Part shown: positions 48,986 to 58,434 of the stretch, piece after piece
How the letters are laid out: each line of letters opens with the position of its first letter
Position numbering within the stretch: position 1 is the first letter of the stretch
Assembly: GCA_019247795.1 (NCBI GenBank)
Contig: JAFBAK010000140.1
Span: 1 to 64,000, forward strand
Origin: Hyphomicrobiales bacterium
Lineage (GTDB): Bacteria; Pseudomonadota; Alphaproteobacteria; Rhizobiales; Beijerinckiaceae
Length of the DNA: 64,000 nucleotides
Reading direction: 5' to 3'
Made by a program: the position numbers and the translations under genes
The notes under the pieces: generated by a model
The model's input: only the letters and a program-made list of their open reading frames with translations
Database searches by the model: none
Told to the model about the DNA's origin: nothing

Positions 48986-49848
48986 GAGGGCGGGCGTTCC
49001 GATGAAGGCGCGCGCGTGCGCTCGATGAGGAGTTGGACGGCATCGACGATCGACGGACCGGCGCAGGTCCACAAACGTGACGGCATGTCGAAAAGACGCA
49101 GCTTCTCGGCCAACGCCGTGACGATCGGGTGATGCAGCGCTTGCGTCGCGAGCGAGGGCGCGCTCTCGCTGTCGCCGTTGAGGATCAAGATTTCGGCCTT
49201 CTGCAGTACGACCGCTTCGAGCGGAATTTGGAGATAGTTGTCGATCTCGAGCCGAGCGGCCAGATTGTCGAGGCCCGCGCGTTTCAAAATCTCGTCGATG
49301 AGCGAGCCCCGCCCCACGGTGAAGCCGTTCGGCCGCAGCACGATAGCCTTGAGCGGCGGGCCGGCGACTTGGGCGGCGAGCTGCTCGAGCCTCTCATCCA
49401 TTTCGCGGATCAGCGCTTCGCCCTTCGACTGCTGCCCGAGGGCTCGCGCGATGTCGCGAATGTTCTGGCGAGTCTCGGCGAAGCTGCGCGGCACCCCGAC
49501 CTCGATGACGCGCATTCCCGTCCGCTTCAGCAGCGCGACGGTCGTGCGTGTGGTGAACGCACCCGCGAGGACGAGATCAGGGTCGTAGGAGAGCACCTCC
49601 TCCGCGAGGCCGTGATTGGCCGGGTGGAGTTTGGCTTCGTCCGGCAGGTTGGCGTTGCGCGGATCTTGCGAGAGCCAGCTCACCGAGGCGATCTGTCCCG
49701 GGTCGGCAAGCCGCAGGAGCAACTCGTCCGTGCACATGTTGAGCGAGACGACGCGCTGGGGCCGCACCTCGTCCGCATGTCCGAGCGTCGCGGTCATGAG
49801 AGCGAGGCAAGCCGCGAAGATGAAGGCGACGGCCTTGGCGCATCTCAT
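48982..49848 (-). CDS. btuF: Cobalamin ABC transporter substrate-binding protein
   Basis: RVVSLNMCTDELLLRLADPGQIASVSWLSQDPRNA; signal peptide; under the B12 riboswitch. Confidence 0.88.
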   Translation of the reverse strand: MRCAKAVAFIFAACLALMTATLGHADEVRPQRVVSLNMCTDELLLRLADPGQIASVSWLSQDPRNANLPDEAKLHPANHGLAEEVLSYDPDLVLAGAFTTRTTVALLKRTGMRVIEVGVPRSFAETRQNIRDIARALGQQSKGEALIREMDERLEQLAAQVAGPPLKAIVLRPNGFTVGRGSLIDEILKRAGLDNLAARLEIDNYLQIPLEAVVLQKAEILILNGDSESAPSLATQALHHPIVTALAEKLRLFDMPSRLWTCAGPSIVDAVQLLIERTRAPSSERPPS

Positions 49849-51794
49849 TGGGCAGTCACCTTCACGCCCCCATAAACGCCAATTCCCGGTCGATCGAACC
49901 CGACGGGATCCTGGTAGTGGCGGTTGAGCAGGTTGTCGATGCGCCCGAACACGGTCGTGCGCTCATTCACCTCGTAGTTCGCCGCCAGGTTGACGACCGC
50001 GTAAGGATCGGATTTCAGCCTGGTGATCGTGAAATCGCGGTTGCCGTCAACCCAGCTCCCGACAAAGACGAGCGAGCCCGAGAGCTTGAGCTGCGGCAAA
50101 GCTTGCCAGTTGGCCTGCAAGCTCGCCTTGTTCTTGGGGCGGCGCAAAAGCTCCTGGCGGGCGATGTCGTCCTTGGCGACCGTGAAGGTATAGTCGGCCC
50201 GCAGGCTGATCGTTTCGGTCAGCGCCAGCGTGGCGAAATTCTCAAACCCCCAGGTTGTCGCCCGACCGACGTTGATGAAGGTTGTGAAATCGGCATTGTC
50301 AGTGATGAGGTTGCGGATATCGTTATGAAAATAGGTTGAGCCGAAGCTCAAGATTCCCGCTGCCTGCTCGAAACCGACATCATAGCCCTTGCTTTGCTCG
50401 GGCTTCAGGTTCGGATTGGCGAAGAACCCAAACGCCGGAAAATCCTGGAAGAGCTCGCTCAGGCTCGGAGCCTTGAAGCCGGTGCCGTAGCTTGCTTTGA
50501 ACTTCGTGCCGGTCTCTTCGATGAGGATCGCCGGAGCGATGCGATAAGTGGAGTGACCGCCGAATGAATCATTGATGTCGTGGCGGATGTTCGAGGTGAG
50601 ATAGAGCCAGGTGGCGTAAGAGGATTGCAGCTCGAGATAGCCGGCCTTGTTGGCGTTCGAGGCCACGAATTGTCCGGTGTCCATGCGGTCGTTCTCGGCT
50701 TCGAGCCCGCCGATGAGCTTCTGGCCGGGCAGGAAGGTCCACACGCCGCGCCAATCGGCTTTCACCCGCTCGCCGAGATTGTGGGTCGGAATCGTGCCGC
50801 CGATATCCTCCGGCGAGCCTTGAAAGCGTGACCAGAGATTGGAGTAATCGATCCCGAACGTATTGACGAACACGTCGCCCAAAGGCGCCCAGACCGCCTC
50901 GCCCCGCGTGAAGAACTGGTGGTCGTTCTGGGTGCTCCGAAATGCGTCGGGCACAGCGGGAAAACCGGAATCATTGACCGACAGCAAGGTCGAGGTCGTA
51001 TAGCGCGCAACGCCATTGAGATTGAAGCTGTCGCTGAGATGCGCTCCGAGGCGCGCGGAGTAGGTGTAGTTGTCGTAATAGTAGTCACGGATCGGCCGGC
51101 CCGGCGGCACGAGATCCGGCGGCGTGACCGGCGTATCCGTCGATTTGAGATGCACGATGCTGAAGGCATAATCGACGATCGAGTTCGATCCGCTGAACCC
51201 TGCAGTCTCGTTCAAGGTGCCGAACGAGCCACCCTCGACGCTCGCTGTCGCTTTCGGAGGGCCATCGCCTTTTTTGGTGGTGATCGAAATGACACCACCG
51301 ATCGCATCGGCGCCGTAAAGGCCGCTTTGCGGTCCGCGCAAAACTTCGATGCGCTCGATGTCGCCGGTCGCAAGCTGCCCGAAATCGAAGGCGCCGTTGG
51401 GCGTGCTCGGATCGGTGACATCGATGCCGTCGACCAAGACCTTCACATGGTTCGAGTTGGTTCCGCGTATGAACACCGAGGTGAGGGTGCCCGGGCCGCC
51501 GGTCTGGACCACATTGAGGCCCGGCACGGTGCTCAGCGCATCGGGAACCGTACGTCGCTGCTGATCCTGCAGCTCTTGAGAGGTGATCACCGTGACCGAG
51601 TTGCCGAGCTCGGCGGTGGGCGTGGGGACGCCGGTTGCCGTGACCGAGATGGTGCCGAGATCGGCAGGCGCGCCGGCACTCAGCGTCGTCTGAGCGCGAG
51701 CCGGATGGAATGAGCAAAGCCAGGAGACCGAGCAGGCGAGGAGCGCAAGCGCGCCACGACACCCTCGCCGGTGCGTCGATGTCGAATGTTCCAT
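49845..51794 (-). CDS. btuB: TonB-dependent cobalamin receptor
   Basis: Plug domain VTVITSQELQDQQRRTVPDALSTVPGLNVVQTGGPGTLTSVFIRGTNSNHVKVLVDGIDVTDPS; barrel ending GGVKVTAQ. Confidence 0.92.
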   Translation of the reverse strand: MEHSTSTHRRGCRGALALLACSVSWLCSFHPARAQTTLSAGAPADLGTISVTATGVPTPTAELGNSVTVITSQELQDQQRRTVPDALSTVPGLNVVQTGGPGTLTSVFIRGTNSNHVKVLVDGIDVTDPSTPNGAFDFGQLATGDIERIEVLRGPQSGLYGADAIGGVISITTKKGDGPPKATASVEGGSFGTLNETAGFSGSNSIVDYAFSIVHLKSTDTPVTPPDLVPPGRPIRDYYYDNYTYSARLGAHLSDSFNLNGVARYTTSTLLSVNDSGFPAVPDAFRSTQNDHQFFTRGEAVWAPLGDVFVNTFGIDYSNLWSRFQGSPEDIGGTIPTHNLGERVKADWRGVWTFLPGQKLIGGLEAENDRMDTGQFVASNANKAGYLELQSSYATWLYLTSNIRHDINDSFGGHSTYRIAPAILIEETGTKFKASYGTGFKAPSLSELFQDFPAFGFFANPNLKPEQSKGYDVGFEQAAGILSFGSTYFHNDIRNLITDNADFTTFINVGRATTWGFENFATLALTETISLRADYTFTVAKDDIARQELLRRPKNKASLQANWQALPQLKLSGSLVFVGSWVDGNRDFTITRLKSDPYAVVNLAANYEVNERTTVFGRIDNLLNRHYQDPVGFDRPGIGVYGGVKVTAQ

Positions 51795-51921
51795 GATGAG
51801 ACCTCGGGCGGGACGCCAAGTGGCACGTCACCGCGAACGAAGTCTCCCCTCGAGCTCCAACCGGAGCCTTCGGTTCGGCTACCATCAGGACACCCCGCCC
51901 GACGTGCTCGCGTGTGACCAC

Positions 51922-52098
51922 GGTTGACGGCAGGTCTCCTGGCTTGCGGATCATCGCCCTTTCGTCGCCTTCCCAGGACCCGAGTTCCCAGTGGCAAAAT
52001 GACGAAGGGCTATCCGCCGACAGTTGCGGGGGCAGCTGCGGAATGAGGCGCCAAGGCGCCCGCACCGCATTCCCATTTGATCCCCGAAGGGAACCGTC
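51922..52098 (-). promoter_or_regulatory. Cobalamin riboswitch upstream of btuB
   Basis: Minus strand ggttcccttcggggatcaaatgggaatgcggtgcgggcgcc...gctgcccccgcaactgtcggcgg...cactgggaactcgggtcctgggaaggcgacgaaagggcgatgatccgcaagccaggagacctgccgtcaac. Confidence 0.95.
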
Positions 52099-52260
52099 GT
52101 CGGCTACACTACGGGCCGACCCGACGTGAGGTCAAGTTTTGAACACACCCTTGAAGCTGGGCATTCGGCGGTTTCTTCAGGCGGAAGAGGAAGACGCGCC
52201 CGCGGACGAGCTCGCGCCAAATGATCGGCGGAACGCCGCGAACCTTTACGAGCCCCGCTC

Positions 52261-53544
52261 TCAAAAAGGCGCGTAGGGAAGATGCGCGATTTGCGCGCCG
52301 ATCTCGTAATATTTCTCTTTCGCGGCGCGGAATGCCGGGACCGAGACCTTGGAGACCGGAAGCGACATGCCGTCGAGGTCGACTTTCCCCGTGATCAGGT
52401 TCGCGATTTCCCGCCCCATCACCGTGCCGGGCGCGATGCCGCGCCCGTTATAGCCGCTGATGCCGACGGAGTTCGGGCCGAATATATGCAATCGTGGCAG
52501 ATGATCGGAGGTCATTCCGATCTTCCCGTACCACTCGGTCTCGAATTCGATCTCGTCCAGTTGTGGAAAGATCCTGCGGATATAGCGACGAGCCCAGGCG
52601 CGATGGATGCGCAGGCCCGTCGACTCCAGCGCGCCGACACTCCCGACGATGAGCCGCCCCGCCTTGTCCAATCGGAAGCCGCTCAAAACGGTCTTAGTGT
52701 CCCAGGTGCCTCCTCCATTCGGCAGTATCGTCTTGCGGACATTGTCGCTCAGCTTGTGCGTGGAAATCTGGAAATACGGAAGGAGCACCTCCTCGTTGCG
52801 GATCGGCGCGGCCGGCCCGATGGAATAGGCGTCCGTCGCCACGACGAGCCAAGTCGCGCGCACCTTCCCGAGTTCGGTCTTCACCGACCATTCGGCCCCG
52901 ACGCGTTCGAACGAAGCGACCGGGCTGTCAGTGAAAATGCGGGCACCTTCGCCAAGTGCCGCACGTGCGAGGCCGCGCGCATAGGCGAGAGGCTGGATCG
53001 TGCCGGCGCGCGTATCGTAGATCGAGCCCTTGTAGCCGATGGCGCCCGTCCGCTTTGCGGTCTCATTCGCGTCCAGCAACTCGATCTTCGCGCCGAGGCG
53101 CTGCCATTGCGAGACGCGTTCGCGAAGCTGGCTGAGGCCGCTTTCTCCGACCGCCAAATGGTAGGTGCCGCGGTGATCCGCCTCGCAATCCATCCCGTAC
53201 CGGGCGGCCAAAGCAAAAACGTCCTTTGGCGCTTCGCCCAGCAGACTGATCAGACGCTTTCCGTAAATCGGGCCAAGCGTCGCGACGAGATCGTCAGGCA
53301 TCATCCACATGCCGGCATTGACGAGGCCAGAATTGCGCCCCGAGGCGCCAAACCCGATCTCGTGGGCTTCCAGCACGACGACCTTCTTGCCGCTTTTCGC
53401 GAGATGGAGGGCCGCCGAAAGCCCCGTATATCCGGCTCCGATCACGACCACATCGCACGACAGCTCCTCGGTGAGCTGCGTGGTCTGCGGGGGCGGAGGA
53501 GCCGACAGTTCCCAGAGCCCATGCGATCGCTTATTTCCCAGCAT
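52261..53544 (-). CDS. FAD-dependent amine/amino-acid oxidoreductase (DadA/PuuB-like)
   Basis: CDVVVIGAGYTGLSAALHLAKSGKKVVVLEAHEIGFGASGRNSGLVNAG; GISGYNGRGIAPGTVMGREIANLI. Confidence 0.9.
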   Translation of the reverse strand: MLGNKRSHGLWELSAPPPPQTTQLTEELSCDVVVIGAGYTGLSAALHLAKSGKKVVVLEAHEIGFGASGRNSGLVNAGMWMMPDDLVATLGPIYGKRLISLLGEAPKDVFALAARYGMDCEADHRGTYHLAVGESGLSQLRERVSQWQRLGAKIELLDANETAKRTGAIGYKGSIYDTRAGTIQPLAYARGLARAALGEGARIFTDSPVASFERVGAEWSVKTELGKVRATWLVVATDAYSIGPAAPIRNEEVLLPYFQISTHKLSDNVRKTILPNGGGTWDTKTVLSGFRLDKAGRLIVGSVGALESTGLRIHRAWARRYIRRIFPQLDEIEFETEWYGKIGMTSDHLPRLHIFGPNSVGISGYNGRGIAPGTVMGREIANLITGKVDLDGMSLPVSKVSVPAFRAAKEKYYEIGAQIAHLPYAPF

Positions 53545-53572
53545 TCATCGCTCCACGAATTCGAAAGGCCGA

Positions 53573-54412
53573 TCAGGTCCGCTTCGACGAGACCGGCATA
53601 TCATCCGGATGGCCGAACTCGCAGAATATACCGCCGAGAAAGCGAACCGAAGCGGCCTTCGGATCCGGAACGGCAGTCTTGCCCTCGACTTCCGCGCGGA
53701 AAGGCTCCGAGCTGTCCTCAGGCTCATAGCCGAGATGTTGCCCGAGGCGGTTGTCGACGGTCTTCACCTTGTTGTTCGACATCCCGAACGAGATCGTGTG
53801 CCCGACGCGAGGCGCCGTGAGCGCCGCTTCGACGAGCCGCACGCAATCGCCAAAAGACAGATACGACCAGAGCATGCGTCGATCGCTCGGCTGAGCCATG
53901 GACGAAAAAATCCGCAGGCAGGCGGTTTCGATGCCGAATTTGTCCCAGTAGAGCCGGCTGAGGCTTTCGACGAAGGTTTTCGAGACACCGTACAAGCCAT
54001 CGGGTCTCACCGGAGCGTTTGCATCGATCTGCGCTTCGACTTTGTGGAAGCCGATGGCGTGAACCGACGACGCGAACACGATACGCTTCACGCCATGTTT
54101 TCGCGCTCCCTCGTAAATGTGATACGAGCCCCGAATGGTTGAATCGAGAACCTCTTGCCAGGGGCGCTCATAGGGGGCGCCTCCAAAGTGCACGATTGCG
54201 TCGCAATCCTTCGTCCCCTCCATCGTGGCGTCCCGATCGGCGAGATCGAAAATCGCATGCTCTTCGTGGGCGGCCCGCTCACCAAGCGGTTCGCGATCGG
54301 CGAGCCGAAGCGTGGTTGCGAGCGGGGCAAGCCCCGCGCGAAGCTGTGATCCGAGGCGGCCCGCCGCTCCGGTGATCAGGATGCGCCGGTAAAGGGGCAT
54401 GTCTCTCCTCAT
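53573..54412 (-). CDS. NAD-dependent epimerase/dehydratase, uronate dehydrogenase-like
   Basis: RRILITGAAGRLGSQLRAGL; IVHFGGAPYERPWQEVLDSTIRGSYHIYEGARKHGVKRIVFASSVHAIGF; YGVSKTFVESL. Confidence 0.85.
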   Translation of the reverse strand: MRRDMPLYRRILITGAAGRLGSQLRAGLAPLATTLRLADREPLGERAAHEEHAIFDLADRDATMEGTKDCDAIVHFGGAPYERPWQEVLDSTIRGSYHIYEGARKHGVKRIVFASSVHAIGFHKVEAQIDANAPVRPDGLYGVSKTFVESLSRLYWDKFGIETACLRIFSSMAQPSDRRMLWSYLSFGDCVRLVEAALTAPRVGHTISFGMSNNKVKTVDNRLGQHLGYEPEDSSEPFRAEVEGKTAVPDPKAASVRFLGGIFCEFGHPDDMPVSSKRT

Positions 54413-56154
54413 TTGTCGGTGCTGGCTGCCGAGCGGCCTTCCCCGCTTGCCGGCAACTCGCCATGTTTCAGGCCGGCTTCGACCGATGCGGCGTCGGGTT
54501 CGGTCAGTCCGTAGATTTCCTTGGCCGTGTCGGACGAAATATAACCGAGCGCCAGATCACGAAGCACTTCGGCACGCGGCCTTTCAGATGCAGGGCCATA
54601 GCCGGCTCCCCCCGGAAGAGCCAACATCACCTTGCGGCCTTCGGGGACGAATTGACGCCCCTTGCCGGCCATCTTCGTCCCGTCGTCGAGCGCGATCTTC
54701 GTGGGCGAGCCGTCACACCCGCCGCGGCGTCCGCGGGGAGGATATTTGACGCGGTCGAACATCGCGGAAATGTCGAAGACGTGGCCGTCGACGGCACCGA
54801 TCTCCATGAATTGGCCGAGCCCACCGCGGCGGGCCCCGGCCCCCCCGGAATCGGGGCGGAGTTCCTTGCGCCAAATGATGATCGGTCCGGTATGTTCGGT
54901 CGCCTCGATCGGCATGGTCATGACGCCGGACGGAAAGGCGGTCGTATTCATGCCGTCGAGATGCGGGCGAGCGCCGGAGCCACCGCAGTTGAAGGTCAAG
55001 ACCTCGGCGCGTTGAGCACCGGCCTTGCGTGCGGCCTCGGACGCCGGCCGCAATGACACCTGGAAATTGCACAGCGGGCCGGCGCCCTCGGCCGGTACGG
55101 TGCCCGGCAGCAGTTTGTCGAGCGCCCCATAGACGGTGTCGGGGATGAGGTGACCGATCACATGGCGAAGCGCCACCGGTGCGGGGTGGAGCGCGTTGAC
55201 GATCGTGTTCTCCGGCGCGCTGATCTTGAAAGGTTCGAGCGAGGCCGCATTGTTCGGAATGTCGGGCGCGATCGCGCATTTCAAGGCGAAACAGGCATAG
55301 GCCTTGGTATAGACCAGCGGAGAATTGATGCCTTTCGGATCGACCGGTGAGGTCCCGTCGAAGTCGACCGATATTTCATCCTTCGCAATCGTCAGCCTCA
55401 CCTTGATCTCGATCGGCGTCGCGAATCCGTCGCTCATCATCGAGCCTTCCGCGGTCCCCGGTTCGAGCGCGGCAATGCGTTCGAGCGTGGCGCGCCGGGA
55501 ATTCTCGAGGACGAAATCGCCCACCACCTCGACATTGTCGAGGTCGAACTCTTCGAGCATGCTGGTGAGACGTCGGTGGCCCACATCGTTGCAGGTCGCG
55601 AGCGCGAAGATGTCGCCGACAACCTGATCCGGCTCGCGCACATTCGCGCGGACGAGCCGCACGAAGGCCTGATCGACCCTGCCCCGATCGGCAAATCGCA
55701 TGATCGGAATGTAAAGGCCTTCTTCGTAGACGGAATTCGCGTCGGCACCGAAGCCTCGCCCGCCGATATCGACGATATGGGCCGTGCAGGCGAAGAAGCC
55801 GACATGGGCTCCCTTGTAAAAGGAAGGTGTCACGACGGTGATGTCGTGCAAATGCCCTGTTCCCATCCATGGGTCGTTGGTGATGTAGATGTCACCTTCG
55901 TGGATATCGTCGCGGCCGATCTCTCGAATGAAATGAGCGACCGCGTCGGCCATCGCGTTGACGTGGCCAGGCGTGCCGGTGACCGCCTGGGCGAGCATCA
56001 GGCCGGCCTTATTGTAGATGCCTGCCGAAAGATCGCCGGCCTCGCGTACGGAGGTCGAGAAGGCCGTGCGGATGAGCGCCTGGGCCTGCTCTTCCACCAC
56101 CGAGATCAGGCGATTCCACATAACCTGGAGCGAGACTGTGGACAGGTTGCGCAT
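54409..56154 (-). CDS. hyuB: Hydantoinase B/oxoprolinase family protein
   Basis: MWNRLISVVEEQAQALIRTAFSTSVREAGDLSAGIYNKAGLMLAQAVTGTPGHVNAM; ITNDPWMGTGHLHDITVV. Confidence 0.93.
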   Translation of the reverse strand: MRNLSTVSLQVMWNRLISVVEEQAQALIRTAFSTSVREAGDLSAGIYNKAGLMLAQAVTGTPGHVNAMADAVAHFIREIGRDDIHEGDIYITNDPWMGTGHLHDITVVTPSFYKGAHVGFFACTAHIVDIGGRGFGADANSVYEEGLYIPIMRFADRGRVDQAFVRLVRANVREPDQVVGDIFALATCNDVGHRRLTSMLEEFDLDNVEVVGDFVLENSRRATLERIAALEPGTAEGSMMSDGFATPIEIKVRLTIAKDEISVDFDGTSPVDPKGINSPLVYTKAYACFALKCAIAPDIPNNAASLEPFKISAPENTIVNALHPAPVALRHVIGHLIPDTVYGALDKLLPGTVPAEGAGPLCNFQVSLRPASEAARKAGAQRAEVLTFNCGGSGARPHLDGMNTTAFPSGVMTMPIEATEHTGPIIIWRKELRPDSGGAGARRGGLGQFMEIGAVDGHVFDISAMFDRVKYPPRGRRGGCDGSPTKIALDDGTKMAGKGRQFVPEGRKVMLALPGGAGYGPASERPRAEVLRDLALGYISSDTAKEIYGLTEPDAASVEAGLKHGELPASGEGRSAASTDK

Positions 56155-56157
56155 GGC

Positions 56158-58278
56158 TCAAGCTCCAACCGCGAGGGCCAGCGCGGGCTGCGCGCCGACC
56201 TTGTCACGTTTGAAGATCTCGATGCAGCCATCCGATCGGCAGGTCGCGGCCGAATGCGAGGGCACGATGATCGTGGTCTCGTCCTCGATGATGACGCAGG
56301 GTCCCTCGGCCAATTGACCGACCTTGAGCTGCTCCCGCGCAAAAATGGCGGCCCGGACCTTGTAGCCGAGCGTGGAGTCGTAGACATGGCGCGCCGTCGA
56401 CGCCTCGATCGGCGCGAGGGACCCGAGCGGTATCGCGGCAGCCGGAGTTGTCTTTCTGGTGCTTGCGTTGACCGCCCAGACCGTGATCTCGACATCGAGG
56501 CCTTGCACGCTGCGCGAGAACAACTTGGCGTATTCGGCCTCGAACAGCGCCCGGTAACGATCGGCCGCCGGCTCGGCATCGGTCACATCGATCGGGATTT
56601 CCCAACCCTGGCCGACATAGCGCATATACGCCTTCGCCTCGGTGCCGATCGGCGCCTGCGCATCGCAGGAGCGTACAAAGCTTCGGGCTTCGCTCTCGAG
56701 CTCGCCAAGCAATGTGGAAACGGCACCTCCATCGAACCGGGACAGGCGCATATAGACGCTTCGCGTCGCCTCGAAGCTGAAGGGCGCCCGTAGAAAGCCG
56801 ATCGCTGAACCGACGCCGGCACCTGGAGGAACGAGCACACGCTCGATTCCGAGCTTTTCGCAAAGCCGGCCGGCATGAAGCGGTGCGGCGCCGCCGAAGG
56901 CGATCATGGTATAGCTCGAAAGGTCTTCTCCATTCTCGACCGCGTGCACGCGCGCGGCATTGGCCATGTTTTCATCGACCACCTCGGTAATGCCGAAGGC
57001 AGCGGTTTCGTCGTCCATCCCCAGCCGCTCGCCGACATTCGTCATGATGGCCTGCCGCGCCGCGTCCATGTCGAGCTGCATGCTGCCACCGGCGAAGTTT
57101 TCAGGATCGAGCTTGCCGAGCAGGAGATCGGCATCGGTCACCGCGGGCCGCTCACCGCCTTGCCCATAACAAGCCGGGCCAGGGTCGGAGCCGGCGCTTT
57201 CCGGTCCGACCCGGATCTGGCGCATCGCATCCACATGGGCGAGCGAGCCGCCGCCGGCGCCAATCTCGACCATGTCGATCACCGGGATCGAGATGGGCAT
57301 GCCCGAGCCCTTCTTGAAACGATAGCTGCGTGCGACCTCGAACACGCGGCTGGTCTTGGGGGTCTGCTTTTTGATGAGGCAGATCTTCGCGGTCGTGCCA
57401 CCCATATCGAAGGAGAGCACGCGCTCAAGGCCGAAGCGAGCCGCGAAATGGGCGGCGTAAATCGCGCCGCCCGCGGGTCCCGACTCGATGAGCCGAACCG
57501 GAAATTCCGCCGCGCCTTCGAGCGAGATGATCCCGCCGCCCGAATGCATCAGGAAGATCGGACAGTCGGCCCCTTCGCCCGCCAGCTTCTGCGCCAGCTT
57601 GAGGAGGTAGCGTTTCATCATCGGCTTGACATAGGCGTTCGCCACGACCGTGTTGAACCGCTCGTATTCCCGCATCTGCGGCGAGACTTCGGAAGAGATC
57701 GAGACAGAAAGGCCGGGAATTCGTTCGAGAAGCACGTCGCGGACCATGCGCTCGTGCTCCGGGTCGAGATAAGAATGAATGAGGCCGACCGCGACGCTTT
57801 CGTACCCGGCCTCGGCGATCTTCTCGGCAAGGTTTTCCACATCCGCGCGTGCAAGCGGAATGAGCGTCTTGCCGTTGGCGCCGATGCGCTCGCGCAGCGT
57901 GTAGCGCCGGTTGCGAGGCAGGAGCGGTTCCGGCAGCACGAGATTGAGGTCATATTGCTCGAACCGGCTTTCGGTTCGCATCTCGATCGTGTCGCGAAAA
58001 CCCTCGGTGGTGATCAGCGCCGTTTTGGCGCCGCGCCGCTCGATCAGCGCGTTCGTCGCGAGAGTCGTGCCATGGATGATCCTGCAGATCGCGTGCGGTG
58101 TGACGCGAGCCTTCGCGCACACACGATGCATTCCCTCGAGGACCGCGTGTTCGGGCGCCTCATAGGTGGTCAAGACCTTCGTCGAAAAGCTTTGGCCCTC
58201 GATCTCGAGCACAACATCGGTGAATGTGCCCCCGATATCGGCGCCGAGATAACCGCGAGCGGACGAAATGATGCTCAC
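56158..58278 (-). CDS. hyuA: Hydantoinase A/oxoprolinase family protein
   Basis: GYLGADIGGTFTDVVLEIEGQSFSTKVLTTYEAPEHAVLEG; RIIHGTTLATNALIERRGAKTALITTEGFRD; GTG start inferred. Confidence 0.93.
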   Translation of the reverse strand: MSIISSARGYLGADIGGTFTDVVLEIEGQSFSTKVLTTYEAPEHAVLEGMHRVCAKARVTPHAICRIIHGTTLATNALIERRGAKTALITTEGFRDTIEMRTESRFEQYDLNLVLPEPLLPRNRRYTLRERIGANGKTLIPLARADVENLAEKIAEAGYESVAVGLIHSYLDPEHERMVRDVLLERIPGLSVSISSEVSPQMREYERFNTVVANAYVKPMMKRYLLKLAQKLAGEGADCPIFLMHSGGGIISLEGAAEFPVRLIESGPAGGAIYAAHFAARFGLERVLSFDMGGTTAKICLIKKQTPKTSRVFEVARSYRFKKGSGMPISIPVIDMVEIGAGGGSLAHVDAMRQIRVGPESAGSDPGPACYGQGGERPAVTDADLLLGKLDPENFAGGSMQLDMDAARQAIMTNVGERLGMDDETAAFGITEVVDENMANAARVHAVENGEDLSSYTMIAFGGAAPLHAGRLCEKLGIERVLVPPGAGVGSAIGFLRAPFSFEATRSVYMRLSRFDGGAVSTLLGELESEARSFVRSCDAQAPIGTEAKAYMRYVGQGWEIPIDVTDAEPAADRYRALFEAEYAKLFSRSVQGLDVEITVWAVNASTRKTTPAAAIPLGSLAPIEASTARHVYDSTLGYKVRAAIFAREQLKVGQLAEGPCVIIEDETTIIVPSHSAATCRSDGCIEIFKRDKVGAQPALALAVGA

Positions 58279-58434
58279 CTGATGCACTCTCCTTGGGCGG
58301 AGCGGGAAGCGGGCGCCGACATTACCCGCTCTCGATTTGACGACGTTCAACAATCACGTCCAATTATTTTATTATGTTATGATGAGAAATTTTATTTATT
58401 GTCTCTCACTCGCTCGCAGACGGGCAGGTAACCC

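Noticed and set aside
52282-53820. 512-aa plus-strand ORF antisense to the FAD oxidoreductase
   Set aside because: Shadow ORF; the opposite strand has a canonical Rossmann FAD motif.
56875-58431. 518-aa plus-strand ORF antisense to hyuA
   Set aside because: Shadow ORF opposite clearly coding hyuA; no motifs.
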